From the NCBI RefSeq assembly GCF_001445575.1, contig NZ_CP013200.1, positions 1,116,001 through 1,180,000 of the forward strand: a stretch of 64,000 nt of DNA, written 5' to 3'. Positions 43,368 to 52,313 of this stretch are shown piece after piece. The translations under genes and the position numbers were made by a program. This DNA comes from Arthrobacter alpinus. Its GTDB lineage: Bacteria > Actinomycetota > Actinomycetes > Actinomycetales > Micrococcaceae. Within the stretch, counting starts at the first letter, position 1. Each line of letters begins with the position of its first letter. The notes beneath the pieces were generated by a model. It did not search any database and was not told where the DNA came from. It saw only the letters and a list, made by a program, of their open reading frames with translations.

Positions 43368-44020
43368 CAATGCTGCCAACACCCATCAGGGTTGTGATTG
43401 TGGATGACCATGCCATCTTTCGCTCGGGCCTCAAGGCCGATCTCGCCCAAGACATTGTGGTTCTGGCTGAAGCTGCCACCGTTGAACAAGCCATCGCTGC
43501 CGTCACTGCCGAGCAGCCCGACGTGGTGCTGTTGGATGTGCACCTGCCAGGCGGGCGCGGTCAGGGCGGACGTGAAGTCATCGCAGGCTGTGCCGCGTTG
43601 CTGGCCAACACCAAGTTCCTTGCGCTGAGCGTTTCCGACTCTGCCGAAGACGTGGTCTCGGTGATTAGGGCCGGCGCGCGCGGCTATGTGACGAAATCCA
43701 TTTCCGGTGCTGAGATATCCGACGCTGTCCGGCGAGTGGCCGGAGGGGACGCGGTGTTTTCCCCACGGCTGGCTGGGTTTGTGCTGGATGCCTTTGGCAC
43801 GGCCGAAGTCGCCGTGGAAGACGAGCTGGACAAACTCTCAGCCCGGGAGCTGGAAGTCATGCGGCTCATTGCCCGCGGCTACTCCTATAAAGAAGTAGCC
43901 AAGGCACTGTTCATCTCAATCAAGACAGTGGAATCCCACGTTTCCGCCGTACTGCGCAAACTTCAGCTCTCCTCACGCCACGAATTGACGCGCTGGGCCG
44001 CAGACCGCCGCCTGCTGTAA
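43364..44020 (+). CDS. LuxR/NarL-type response regulator of the PspC kinase
   Basis: 218 residues. Receiver domain with phosphoacceptor Asp in VVLLDVHLPGG and acidic VIVDDHAIFRSG pocket; Lys in YVTKSISG. C-terminal NarL helix-turn-helix: LSARELEVMRLIARGYSYKEVAKALFISIKTVESHVSAVLRKL, with KTVESHV recognition helix. Translation is coupled to the kinase (ATGA). Target genes are unknown; the divergent PspC gene is an obvious candidate. Confidence 0.93.
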   Translation: MTMLPTPIRVVIVDDHAIFRSGLKADLAQDIVVLAEAATVEQAIAAVTAEQPDVVLLDVHLPGGRGQGGREVIAGCAALLANTKFLALSVSDSAEDVVSVIRAGARGYVTKSISGAEISDAVRRVAGGDAVFSPRLAGFVLDAFGTAEVAVEDELDKLSARELEVMRLIARGYSYKEVAKALFISIKTVESHVSAVLRKLQLSSRHELTRWAADRRLL

Positions 44021-44033
44021 GGGATTTCTGATG

Positions 44034-44160
44034 TTATGCACTGAACTCCGCCCTGAGTAGTGCGCATAAGGTAATTGGCCCGCGCTTATGCGTTGCACTC
44101 AGCTTGAGTTGCGCGCATAAACACTTATGCGCACAACCCGAGTCGAGTTGTGCGCATAAG
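44034..44160. repeat. Three tandem palindromic units, TTATGCGCA...TGCGCATAA
   Basis: Imperfect or perfect inverted repeats span 44034-44069, 44086-44120 and 44125-44159. Each joins a TTATGC(GCA) arm to a (TG)CGCATAA arm, and the third is the cleanest (arms CTTATGCGCACAAC and complement, 44124-44160). They lie between the response regulator gene and the convergent aminotransferase gene. Confidence 0.8.
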
Positions 44161-44177
44161 GTCAACGCTTGGGCGGA

Positions 44178-45410
44178 TTACTTCGCTGAGCCTAGGAATT
44201 CCTGCAGACGGGCCACGCCTACGGCTAGATCGTCATCGCCGAGTGCGTAAGACAGACGCATGAAGCCGCTGGGACCAAAGGCCTCACCCGGCACCACGGC
44301 AACTTCAGCCTTGTCCAGGATCAGAGCAGCCAGTTCGGCGGACGTGGCCGGGCGAATGCCACCAATTTCACGTCCCAACAGGCCGCGGACGTCTGCGTAG
44401 GCGTAGAAGGCGCCGTGCGGGGTGGGGCATTCCACGCCGTCGATGGAGTTCAGTGCGGCAACCATGGCTTGCCGGCGACGGTCGAAGGCAACCTTCATCT
44501 CATCCACTGCCGTCAGCGGTCCGGACACTGCGGCCAAGGCAGCCATCTGGGAGACATTGGCCACATTGGAGGTTGCGTGGGACTGCATGTTGGTGGCGGC
44601 CTTGGTGACATCCAAGGGAGCGATCATCCATCCCACCCGCCAACCGGTCATGGCGTACGTCTTGGCCACGCCGTTGAGGATGACCACGCGGTCGCCCAAC
44701 TCGGGTACCGCAGTGGCAATGGAAGTGAAGGGAACGCCGTCGTAGGTCAGGTGCTCATAGATTTCGTCGGTGATAACCCAGAGGCCCTTGGACGCGGCCC
44801 AAAGACCAATTTCGCGGGTCTGCTCGGGGGAGTAAACAGCACCTGTCGGGTTGGATGGGGAGACGAACAGCAGCACCTTGGTGCGCGGCGTTAGGGCGGC
44901 CTCGAGCTGCTCCACGGTGACAAGGTAGCCCTGCTCGGGGCCGGCAAAGACCTCCACGGGAACGCCGCCGGCTAGTCGGATGGCCTCCGGGTACGTGGTC
45001 CAGAATGGCGTGGGAATGATGACCTCGTCGCCTGGATCGAGCAGGGTCGCGAAGGATTCATACACGGCCTGCTTGCCGCCATTGGTGACCAGAACCTGGG
45101 CCGGATCTACTGTGTAGCCGGAATCGCGCAGGGTCTTTTCTGCGATGGCCTTGCGCAGTTCGGGAAGCCCCGCAGCTGGCGAGTAGCGGTGGAATTTTGG
45201 TTGACGGGCCGCAGCAACGGCTGCCTCAACAATGTAGTCCGGGGTGGGGAAATCCGGTTCGCCTGCACCAAAGCCAATGACAGGGCGCCCTGCAGCCTTC
45301 AAGGCCTTGGCTTTGGCATCAACGGCCAGGGTTGCGGATTCGGCAATCGCTGCGATCCTTGCGGAAACACGGCGGGAGGGGACTTGACCAGCGCTCAATT
45401 CGGCAGACAT
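44178..45410 (-). CDS. aspC: PLP-dependent aspartate aminotransferase
   Basis: 410 residues from ATG 45410 (a ribosome site AAGAAAG precedes; the frame extends to 45446). Class I aminotransferase marks: [34 protein letters not shown] and the PLP Lys in [16 protein letters not shown]. Such proteins interconvert aspartate/oxaloacetate and glutamate/2-oxoglutarate. The gene is convergent with the regulator array. Which exact amino acid pair is used is not decided by sequence; aspC-like is the best family match. Confidence 0.87.
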   Translation of the reverse strand: MSAELSAGQVPSRRVSARIAAIAESATLAVDAKAKALKAAGRPVIGFGAGEPDFPTPDYIVEAAVAAARQPKFHRYSPAAGLPELRKAIAEKTLRDSGYTVDPAQVLVTNGGKQAVYESFATLLDPGDEVIIPTPFWTTYPEAIRLAGGVPVEVFAGPEQGYLVTVEQLEAALTPRTKVLLFVSPSNPTGAVYSPEQTREIGLWAASKGLWVITDEIYEHLTYDGVPFTSIATAVPELGDRVVILNGVAKTYAMTGWRVGWMIAPLDVTKAATNMQSHATSNVANVSQMAALAAVSGPLTAVDEMKVAFDRRRQAMVAALNSIDGVECPTPHGAFYAYADVRGLLGREIGGIRPATSAELAALILDKAEVAVVPGEAFGPSGFMRLSYALGDDDLAVGVARLQEFLGSAK

Positions 45411-45485
45411 CAGGATTCTTTCTTCGGTGGGAGGCCCAAAATACAAACTTCGTCACCCACTACTTTAGGTGCATCCGGTCCTCGG

Positions 45486-45515
45486 TTCGACTATCGCCGC
45501 ATCAATGCGTAGAAT
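45486..45515 (+). promoter_or_regulatory. Promoter of the tRNA-Trp/secE/nusG unit
   Basis: -35 TTCGAC (45486-45491), 18-base spacer, -10 TAGAAT (45510-45515), 148 bases before the tRNA. It is the best sigma-70-like match in the gap 45411-45662. Confidence 0.5.
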
Positions 45516-45662
45516 AGATAACCGGTGTTCAAACACCATGATGGTTCACGCCTTCAAGCCGGTTTGGAATCACGGCCTTGAGACTGTAGGTTATTCATGG
45601 TTTACAAACGCCGAGCGGATCTTTCAACACAGATGATGTTTCGGTTTGTGTGTGAATCCCAA

Positions 45663-45735
45663 AGGGTAGTGGCGCAATTGGTAGCGCAGCGGTCTCCAAA
45701 ACCGCAGGTTGCAGGTTCGAGTCCTGTCTGCCCTG
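45663..45735 (+). tRNA. trnW: tRNA-Trp (anticodon CCA)
   Basis: 73 bases fold as a cloverleaf: acceptor AGGGTAG with CTGCCCT and discriminator G, D-arm GGCGCAATTGGTAGCGC, anticodon stem GCGGT/ACCGC with loop CTCCAAA (anticodon CCA), T-arm GCAGGTTCGAGTCCTGT. The 3' CCA is not encoded. A tRNA-Trp just before secE-nusG is the usual actinobacterial arrangement. Confidence 0.97.
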
Positions 45736-45853
45736 CGCATGGAAGTGGCACATTTGTTTCGCGGCTTCGTCGCAAAATGAGTTCCGCCTCCAAGCGAATA
45801 CTAAGCACGTCGCGCGGTCCGAATCTACGGATTTGCGAGTTCTCCAACGAACG

Positions 45854-46144
45854 ATGAGTGAGGCACTGGTGTCCGAAACTGCGGCAAGCGGCTCCAAGGG
45901 ATCTGCTAAGAAGGCTGTAAAGCCGGGCAAGCCCGGGTTTTTCGCTGGCATCGCTCTCTTCCTTCGCCAGGTCATCGGCGAGCTGAAGAAGGTTGTCACA
46001 CCCACTCGCAAAGAGTTGATTAACATGACTACCGTCGTGTTGGTATTCGTAGTTATCGTGATGGGTATTGTTACCGTCCTGGATCTCGGCTTCGGCCAAG
46101 CTGTGCTGTGGATCTTCGGTGGAAACGTAAACCTCGAGCAGTAA
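45854..46144 (+). CDS. secE: Preprotein translocase subunit SecE
   Basis: 96 residues, one C-terminal membrane helix (TTVVLVFVVIVMGIVTVLDL) preceded by the SecE motif VIGELKKVVTPTRKEL (Thr in place of the usual Trp). A Ser/Ala/Lys-rich N-terminus comes first. SecE, with SecY and SecG, forms the protein-conducting channel. Located after tRNA-Trp and before nusG as in most bacteria. ATG 45854. Confidence 0.95.
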   Translation: MSEALVSETAASGSKGSAKKAVKPGKPGFFAGIALFLRQVIGELKKVVTPTRKELINMTTVVLVFVVIVMGIVTVLDLGFGQAVLWIFGGNVNLEQ

Positions 46145-46232
46145 GACGCTCAAACTGGCCGACCCCGCTGAAAATTTTTGGCATGGGTCGGTTTGAGCCA
46201 TTTAAGAAACGCACAAGGAAAGCAGGAAATTC

Positions 46233-47057
46233 GTGTCTGAGCTGGAGCCCGAGGCAACGTACAGTGAGCAGGACCAGGACACTGTGGTTGCTGATGCTGC
46301 CATCAATGCCGACCTTGATGCTGTTGACGCAGAAACCGCGGAAGCTGTAGACGCAGAAACTGCGGAAGCAGCAGAAGCAGAAACCGTTGATGCAGAAGTT
46401 GACGCAGATGCAGAAGCAGCAACCGACGAGCCGGCCGCTGACGCCGAGCCCGAGGTTGACCCTGCCGAGGAATTCAAGGCAAAGCTGCGCCGCCAGGAGG
46501 GTGACTGGTACGTCATTCACTCCTACGCTGGTTACGAAAACCGTGTCAAGGTCAACCTTGAATCACGCAGCCTGTCGCTGAACATGGAAGATTACATCTT
46601 CGAAATTCAGGTCCCCATGGAAGAAGTCGTGGAGATCAAGAATGCGCAGCGCAAGGTTGTTAACCGCGTCCGCATCCCCGGCTACGTGCTGGTCCGTATG
46701 GACCTGACCGACGCTTCCTGGGGCGTTGTCCGCCACACCCCCGGTGTTACAGGTTTCGTGGGCAACGCCCACAACCCGGTTCCGCTGCGTCTGGACGAAG
46801 TCTTCTCCATGCTTGCTCCGATCTTCGAAGAGCAGCAGGCAGAAGAGACAGGCGTTCCGCTGCGTCACGATCCCAGTGACGCCGAGATTGACTTCGAAGT
46901 TGGCGAAGCCGTCATCGTCAAGGATGGTCCGTTCGAAGGCCTGTCCGCCTCGATCTCCGAGATCAAGCCCGAAGCTGCGCAGCTGGTGGTTCTGGTCTCC
47001 ATCTTCGAGCGTGAAACCCCCGTCACGCTCGCATTCAACCAGGTCACCAAGATCTAG
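46233..47057 (+). CDS. nusG: Transcription termination/antitermination factor NusG
   Basis: 274 residues from GTG 46233 (AGGAAA upstream). The NGN domain starts at about residue 90 with [19 protein letters not shown], and the C-terminal KOW has [20 protein letters not shown]. The first 85 residues form an acidic Ala/Glu/Asp extension with imperfect repeats ([17 protein letters not shown]). NusG binds RNA polymerase, supports Rho and ribosome coupling. Such N-terminal extensions occur in actinobacteria; their role is not defined. Confidence 0.96.
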   Translation: MSELEPEATYSEQDQDTVVADAAINADLDAVDAETAEAVDAETAEAAEAETVDAEVDADAEAATDEPAADAEPEVDPAEEFKAKLRRQEGDWYVIHSYAGYENRVKVNLESRSLSLNMEDYIFEIQVPMEEVVEIKNAQRKVVNRVRIPGYVLVRMDLTDASWGVVRHTPGVTGFVGNAHNPVPLRLDEVFSMLAPIFEEQQAEETGVPLRHDPSDAEIDFEVGEAVIVKDGPFEGLSASISEIKPEAAQLVVLVSIFERETPVTLAFNQVTKI

Positions 47058-47186
47058 TTGCCCCTAAATTTCGTTCCGCAGGGGCGTGCTTAGTTCCCTG
47101 CGAAACGTTCGGCCGGACGCCATCTGGCCACCCACCTTGGACGCGCTCCGTCGACCAAGGAAAGATATTGAGAGAAGGACCCTACA

Positions 47187-47618
47187 TTGGCTCCCAAGAA
47201 AAAGGTCACCGGCCTTATCAAGCTGCAGATCCAGGCAGGCGCCGCTAACCCGGCACCGCCCATCGGTCCCGCGCTTGGCCAGCACGGTGTCAACATCATG
47301 GAATTCTGCAAGGCGTACAACGCTGCAACGGAATCCCAGCGCGGAAACGTTATCCCGGTTGAAATCACGGTTTACGAAGACCGTTCATTCACCTTCATCA
47401 CCAAGACCCCGCCGGCTGCAGAGCTCATCAAAAAGGCTGCAGGCATTGCTAAGGGTTCAGGTACGCCGCACACCGTCAAGGTTGCTCAGCTGACCAAGGC
47501 TCAGGTTACCGAGATCGCCACCCAGAAAATGGTTGACCTCAACGCCACGAGCATCGAAGGCGCAGAGAAGATCATCGCCGGTACCGCCCGTTCCATGGGT
47601 GTCACCGTCGAGGCCTAA
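47187..47618 (+). CDS. rplK: 50S ribosomal protein L11
   Basis: 143 residues from TTG 47187 with AGAAGGA eight bases upstream. L11 lies at the base of the stalk, contacts the GTPase-associated 23S rRNA and is the thiostrepton target. Landmarks: [34 protein letters not shown] and the C-terminal [25 protein letters not shown] (conserved motifs PPIGPALGQ and [10 protein letters not shown]). TTG initiation is unusual for a highly expressed gene. Confidence 0.97.
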   Translation: MAPKKKVTGLIKLQIQAGAANPAPPIGPALGQHGVNIMEFCKAYNAATESQRGNVIPVEITVYEDRSFTFITKTPPAAELIKKAAGIAKGSGTPHTVKVAQLTKAQVTEIATQKMVDLNATSIEGAEKIIAGTARSMGVTVEA

Positions 47619-47772
47619 GCCTCAACACCCGGGTCGAGCTCGTCTTGACCCGACAGTATTACCCAATTCATTAAGAACGACGCCGGATGCCTCACCTTGA
47701 GTGGGCACGGCGGACGTAGTGGCAGGGCCCGCGCGGTCCTAACGACCACAACTGCACAAGGAGAAACGCAGC

Positions 47773-48480
47773 ATGGCAAAGCGCAGTAAAGCATATGAGG
47801 CAGCTCAGGCCAAGATCGATGCGGAGACAGTATACGCACCCTTCGACGCCATCAAGCTCGCCAAGGAGACCAACCCCTCCAAGTTCGACGCTACCGTTGA
47901 GGTTGCCTTCCGCTTGGGTGTAGACCCTCGCAAGGCTGACCAGATGATCCGCGGAACGGTTAACCTGCCTCACGGTACCGGTAAGACCGCTCGCGTCCTG
48001 GTTTTCGCAACCGGTGAGCGCGCAGAAGCTGCCATCGCAGCTGGCGCCGACTTCGTTGGTACCGACGACCTGATCGAAAAGATTCAGGGCGGCTGGACCG
48101 ACTTCGACGCAGCCGTTGCTACACCTGACCTCATGGGTAAGGTTGGCCGTTTGGGTAAGGTTCTGGGTCCTCGTAACCTCATGCCTAACCCGAAGACCGG
48201 TACCGTCACCAACGACGTTGCCAAGGCTGTTAACGAAATCAAGGGTGGAAAGATCGACTTCCGCGTCGACAAGCACTCCAACCTTCACTTCATCATCGGC
48301 AAGGTTTCCTTCGACGCTGAGAAGCTGGGCGAAAACTACGCAGCAGCATTGGAAGAGGTGCTTCGTTTGAAGCCGTCCGCTTCCAAGGGCCGCTACCTGC
48401 AGAAGGCCACCGTCTCCACGACGTTCGGCCCCGGCATCCCCGTGGATCCGGCTGCAACCAAGGTAATGGTTGAAGCCTAA
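47773..48480 (+). CDS. rplA: 50S ribosomal protein L1
   Basis: 235 residues from ATG 47773 with AAGGAG upstream. L1 forms the L1 stalk and is a translational repressor of its operon. Landmarks: [58 protein letters not shown]. Operon partner of rplK, 154 bases away, and followed by a terminator. Confidence 0.98.
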   Translation: MAKRSKAYEAAQAKIDAETVYAPFDAIKLAKETNPSKFDATVEVAFRLGVDPRKADQMIRGTVNLPHGTGKTARVLVFATGERAEAAIAAGADFVGTDDLIEKIQGGWTDFDAAVATPDLMGKVGRLGKVLGPRNLMPNPKTGTVTNDVAKAVNEIKGGKIDFRVDKHSNLHFIIGKVSFDAEKLGENYAAALEEVLRLKPSASKGRYLQKATVSTTFGPGIPVDPAATKVMVEA

Positions 48481-48498
48481 GCTTCACTAAATCCTTGA

Positions 48499-48537
48499 GA
48501 AAGGGCTGACGCAGCGTTACGCTGCGTCAGCCCTTTC
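48499..48537 (+). terminator. Terminator after rplKA
   Basis: Arms GAAAGGGCTGACGCAGC (48499-48515) and complement (48521-48537), loop GTTAC, then TTG TTTG. Ends transcription before the GNAT genes. Confidence 0.92.
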
Positions 48538-48594
48538 TTGTTTGCATGCTGGTACGTTAGAAAGATGACTGAAACCGTAGGGGAGGGGGCGCGC

Positions 48595-49140
48595 ATGCGA
48601 TTTAGTATTCGTCAGGCTAGCGCAGCTGATGCTCCCGCTTTGGCAGAGCTTGCCGCGCTGACCTTTCCGTTGGCTTGTCCTCCCAGTAGCCCCAAAGCCG
48701 AAATATCAGCGTTCGTCCAAGCGCATCTTGGGCCTGATACTTTCGCCGCATATTTGGCAGACCCGCTGCGGGTGATCTTTGTCGCCGAAGACAAAGCCCC
48801 CCTGTCGTCGGACCGCCTGCTGGCGTACACCATGTTGGTAGACACGCCCCCTGCCGATGCTGACGTAGCCGTACTCGTGAGCGCCCCGGACGCCATTGAA
48901 TTCAGTAAGTGTTACGCACATCCTGACACTCATGGCCACGGCGTGGGGACCAGCATCATGGCTGCCAGCCTAGATTGGATTGCCAGCCAGGGTCGCCAGC
49001 AGACCTGGCTTGGCGTCAACAGTGAGAATGAGCGCGCGCAGAAATTTTATCGAAAGCATGGGTTCGCCGTAGTTGGCACCCGAAGCTTTCAATTGGGGAA
49101 ACAGATCGAGCATGATTACGTCATGGTGCGGTCAGATTGA
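48595..49140 (+). CDS. GNAT family acetyltransferase
   Basis: 181 residues from ATG 48595, which has a good GGAGGGGG ribosome site (ATG 48565 is also in frame). GNAT features: IRQASAADAPALAEL N-terminus and acetyl-CoA loop HPDTHGHGVGTSIMAASLDW, then GVNSENERAQKFYRKHGFAVVG. Cytosolic acetyl transfer; acceptor unknown. It is placed between the rplKA terminator and rplJ on the same strand. Confidence 0.82.
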   Translation: MRFSIRQASAADAPALAELAALTFPLACPPSSPKAEISAFVQAHLGPDTFAAYLADPLRVIFVAEDKAPLSSDRLLAYTMLVDTPPADADVAVLVSAPDAIEFSKCYAHPDTHGHGVGTSIMAASLDWIASQGRQQTWLGVNSENERAQKFYRKHGFAVVGTRSFQLGKQIEHDYVMVRSD

Positions 49141-49164
49141 AAGAAAGAGACAGGTATTTTTGCC

Positions 49165-50250
49165 ATGGCTGAAGCCACCGTCGAACAATTGCGGGTTCCT
49201 GAGAATCTTTTGGATAGCTCCGCTGCAGACTTCCTAGAGGCTGTGGAAGTCTCCCGACAAGTCCGCATCAACACGTGGGGCAATGACCTTCTGGCATATA
49301 CGCCTGCAGAGCTTTTCGCTCTGTGCCACGATCCTTACGAGTGGTATGTGGTCCTGGTGGCGCGCAATGACTCAAAGATCATGGGCCGCGCCGGTATTGC
49401 GATGCCACTAGATGACAACACCGACTTGGCTCACGTGACCTTGGATGTGCTGCCCGAGGCGGCAGGAAACGGTATTGGCCGGAAACTTCTCGAAGCGGCC
49501 GAGCTTTTTGTGAAGGGTGAGAACCGTAAAATTGTGGTGGTTGAGACCAATCATCCCGCTGCGGATCTCGAAGCTGCCGGCTCCACTGGGGAACGGATTC
49601 CCGCAGCTCAGGGAGGCAGTGATCTCCCGCTCAAGAGCCGCGAAGCTCGTTTTGCCAGCAATGCCGGCTACGCACTGGAACGTGTGGAGCAGTTCAGTGC
49701 CTGCACCCTGCCCCCTCCCGGAGATCTCCTGGCGCAGCTGGCCCGCCGGGCTGAGGAAACGCATCAAGGTGCCTACCGTGTTCACCAATGGCTGGATTCT
49801 TGCCCCGAGGAGTGGGCCGCGGACTTTGTCCGTCTGGAAAAGGGCCACAACGAGGACGACGGCGATCTTGGCACCTGGGATGTGAAACAGCTTCGAGAAG
49901 CCGAAGAGCTGTCCCGGCTCAGTGGCCGGCACACCATTGTCAGTGCGGCCGAGCACCTGGAAACAGGGGCGCTAGTGGCTTTCACCTCCATTTCATTGCT
50001 GGGGCATCGAGATGACGTAGCTTTCCAGGACGATACCGTGGTGGAGGAAGCCCACAAGGGCAAGGATGTGGGGCTGTTCATTAAGGTTGCCAACATGGAA
50101 CAGCTGGAACTGCATTTCCCTGCGTTGCGGACGCTCTACACCTGGAATTCTCCGGAGAACCAATACATGCTGGCAGTCAACGCAGCCTTGGGGTACGTCG
50201 GCGCGGGCGTAACGGGGCAGTGGCGCAAGGACTTCAACGCCGCTGATTAG
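49165..50250 (+). CDS. Tandem-domain GNAT acetyltransferase
   Basis: 361 residues, start ATG 49165. Two GNAT halves: the first contains VTLDVLPEAAGNGIGRKLLEAAE with the acetyl-CoA loop, the second VVEEAHKGKDVGLFIKVANMEQLE and TWNSPENQYMLAVNAALGYVGAG. This is a common actinobacterial arrangement whose substrate is unknown. 24 bases after the previous GNAT gene, so probably one transcript. The mycothiol synthase MshD at 25434 has the same double-GNAT layout but is not close in sequence. Confidence 0.78.
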   Translation: MAEATVEQLRVPENLLDSSAADFLEAVEVSRQVRINTWGNDLLAYTPAELFALCHDPYEWYVVLVARNDSKIMGRAGIAMPLDDNTDLAHVTLDVLPEAAGNGIGRKLLEAAELFVKGENRKIVVVETNHPAADLEAAGSTGERIPAAQGGSDLPLKSREARFASNAGYALERVEQFSACTLPPPGDLLAQLARRAEETHQGAYRVHQWLDSCPEEWAADFVRLEKGHNEDDGDLGTWDVKQLREAEELSRLSGRHTIVSAAEHLETGALVAFTSISLLGHRDDVAFQDDTVVEEAHKGKDVGLFIKVANMEQLELHFPALRTLYTWNSPENQYMLAVNAALGYVGAGVTGQWRKDFNAAD

Positions 50251-50292
50251 CTACGTGAGCCGGAAGTGTGGCCCACTGCACAAGTCCACGAT

Positions 50293-50322
50293 TTGGAATC
50301 ATGGCGCTGGCTCCTGTAGTCT
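50293..50322 (+). promoter_or_regulatory. Promoter of the rplJL unit
   Basis: -35 TTGGAA (50293-50298), 18-base spacer, -10 TAGTCT (50317-50322). It starts the long leader of rplJ in the gap 50251-50610. Confidence 0.5.
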
Positions 50323-50540
50323 TAAAACACCAAAGACCGTCGGTCGATGATAATCACCCCCAGCTTGATGATGCAGCATGCATTCTGATGCGCTGGATAT
50401 GGGCAGTTTTTCATCCGAAAGTCCTTCAATAGGACGGCCAGCGCAGGTGCACAAAGCTTATGTAGCAGTGTTGAACCGGGAGAAATCCTATGGATCCACT
50501 GCCACCAAACGCCCCGTACATCTGTGCGGGGCGTTTTTGT
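50323..50540 (+). ncRNA. Ribosomal protein L10 leader with attenuator-like hairpin
   Basis: The 288-base leader of rplJ holds GACCG-T-CGGTC, an AATCCTATGGATC segment and a final GC-rich hairpin (arms 50507-50516 and 50527-50536, AAACGCCCCG) followed by TTTTT. In bacteria the L10-L7/L12 complex binds such a leader to limit its own synthesis. The fold is inferred from position and the hairpin; I have not folded it. Confidence 0.6.
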
Positions 50541-50610
50541 TTTACCAGATACCTTCACAGGTTGACGGCAGGATGAGTAAAGACCGGCAACTATTCCCGG
50601 AAGGAGTGTT

Positions 50611-51198
50611 ATGGCAACGCCAACAAAGGTGGCTGCAGTTGCAGAAATCAAGCAAGATTTCACCGATTCAACCGCAGCAGTCCTAACCGAATACCGTGGG
50701 CTCACCGTAGCTCAGCTCAAGGAGCTGCGCGTTTCTCTCGGCCAGGACACCAAGTTCTCGGTTGTAAAGAACACTCTGACTGCCATTGCGGCTAAGGAAG
50801 CTGGTGTTGATGCTTTCGAAGGTCAGCTCTCCGGCCCCACCGCAATTGCGTTCATCAAGGGTGACGCTGTTGCAGCAGCAAAGAGCCTGACGGATTTTGC
50901 AAAAGCCAACAAGCAGCTGGTCATCAAGACCGGTATCTTCGAAGGCAAAGCTCTCGACGCTAGCGGAGTTGCCGCACTGGCTGCTCTCGAGTCTCGTGAG
51001 CTGCAGCTGGCACGCATTGCTGCCGTCCTCAAGGCTCCGATGGCCGCCGCTGTGCGCACCATCGACGCCCTGCGTTTGAAGCTCGCCGAAGGCGCTCCTG
51101 TTGAAGAGGCTCCGGCCGCTGAAGAAGCTCCCGCTGCTGAAGAGGCTCCGGCCGCTGAAGAAGCTCCGGCCGTAGAAGCCGAGACCACCGAAGCATAG
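50611..51198 (+). CDS. rplJ: 50S ribosomal protein L10
   Basis: 195 residues from ATG 50611 with GGAAGGAG upstream. L10 anchors L7/L12 dimers to the ribosomal stalk. Landmarks: KVAAVAEIKQDFTDS, EYRGLTVAQLKELR, FSVVKNTLTAIAA. The last ~30 residues are a repetitive acidic Ala/Pro/Glu tail (EEAPAAEEAPAAEE) from tandem DNA repeats. Followed by rplL after 124 bases. Confidence 0.97.
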   Translation: MATPTKVAAVAEIKQDFTDSTAAVLTEYRGLTVAQLKELRVSLGQDTKFSVVKNTLTAIAAKEAGVDAFEGQLSGPTAIAFIKGDAVAAAKSLTDFAKANKQLVIKTGIFEGKALDASGVAALAALESRELQLARIAAVLKAPMAAAVRTIDALRLKLAEGAPVEEAPAAEEAPAAEEAPAAEEAPAVEAETTEA

Positions 51199-51322
51199 CG
51201 TGCGCCGTCTTCGGACGCGCCGCCTGCCAGCAGGTGATCACCCCTAGTATTTCCCTAGATCCAACAGGGTTTAGGTTTATGGATTCGCCCCTCGCGGGCA
51301 AAACACAGAAGGAGCGCCACTC

Positions 51323-51697
51323 ATGGCTAAGCTCACCAACGACGAGCTCATTGCAGCTTTCAAGGAACTGACCATCATCGAGCTCTCCGAGTTCGTTACC
51401 CTCTTCGAAGAGACCTTCGAAGTAACTGCTGCTGCTGTTGCAGTTGCAGGCCCCGCCGGTGGCGCAGCTGAAGAAGCCGCAGAGCAGACTGAATTCGACG
51501 TTATCCTCGAAGCAGCCGGCGACAAGAAGATCGCTGTTATCAAGGAAGTTCGCTCCATCACTTCCTTGGGTCTGAAGGAAGCCAAGGAGGTCGTTGATTC
51601 GGCTCCTAAGGCTGTTCTTGAAGGTGCAACGAAGGAAGCTGCTGAGAAGGCCAAGGAAGCTCTCGAAGCTGCCGGCGCCACGGTTACCCTCAAGTAA
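51323..51697 (+). CDS. rplL: 50S ribosomal protein L7/L12
   Basis: 124 residues from ATG 51323 with AGAAGGAG upstream. It forms the flexible stalk dimers that recruit translational GTPases. N-terminal dimer helix [20 protein letters not shown], Ala-rich hinge, C-terminal domain [33 protein letters not shown] (core [10 protein letters not shown]). Followed by a strong terminator. Confidence 0.98.
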   Translation: MAKLTNDELIAAFKELTIIELSEFVTLFEETFEVTAAAVAVAGPAGGAAEEAAEQTEFDVILEAAGDKKIAVIKEVRSITSLGLKEAKEVVDSAPKAVLEGATKEAAEKAKEALEAAGATVTLK

Positions 51698-51712
51698 TCA
51701 CCTCGCTCTTCT

Positions 51713-51748
51713 AAAGAAGCCCCGCACCAATTGGTGCGGGGCTTCTTT
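51713..51748 (+). terminator. Terminator of rplJL
   Basis: Perfect 36-bp palindrome centred on AATT (arms 51713-51730 and 51731-51748), then TTTGTCTT. Confidence 0.95.
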
Positions 51749-51827
51749 GTCTTAACGCGTGCCCACCGGCGGTGGACCGGCATTCCCGGGCCGCTGCCCA
51801 TGAATGCCCGTCTGGGGTGGCGTCGAG

Positions 51828-52313
51828 CTATTGCGGCACGGAGATGTCGGCCACCACGGCACCGTAGGCCGCTACAAGTGCGTCCGCGTCGACGAACATG
51901 CTGTAGCCGTGTTCACCGGCGCCCATGGCAACCTTGTGCCCGGTCATGCTTTCGTCGGCATAGACGGGCCACGCCGTAGTGCTGCCTAGGGGAGTGATGG
52001 TGCCGCGCTCGTAGCCCGTGGCTTCCAAAGCAACCTCCGCCTTGGGCATTTGCAGCTTGTTGACGCCAACTACCGTGCGCAGCTTGGGCCAGGAGATGGA
52101 ACGGCCGCCGGGCACCAGGGCAAACAGGAATGTCCCATCGCTTCGCTTGACCACCAGAGACTTCACAATGTCCTGTGGTGTGATTCCCATGAGAGTGGCA
52201 GCCTCTTCCAAAGAATTGGCTGCAGGGCGGGCAAAGATTTCTACTGCGAGTCCGCGTGCTGCTGCGTCCGCCGCGACCCGGGCATGGCCCTCGGGCAAAG
52301 ACTCGTGGGTCAC
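51828..52313 (-). CDS. YbaK/EbsC-type aminoacyl-tRNA deacylase
   Basis: 161 residues from GTG 52313, which overlaps the thiolase stop (GTGA). Landmarks of the YbaK fold: SLEEAATLMGITPQDIVKSLVVK, FALVPGGRSISWPKL, LGSTTAWPVYADESM. These proteins deacylate mischarged tRNA, such as Cys-tRNA-Pro. It is co-expressed with the thiolase gene. Confidence 0.85.
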   Translation of the reverse strand: MTHESLPEGHARVAADAAARGLAVEIFARPAANSLEEAATLMGITPQDIVKSLVVKRSDGTFLFALVPGGRSISWPKLRTVVGVNKLQMPKAEVALEATGYERGTITPLGSTTAWPVYADESMTGHKVAMGAGEHGYSMFVDADALVAAYGAVVADISVPQ

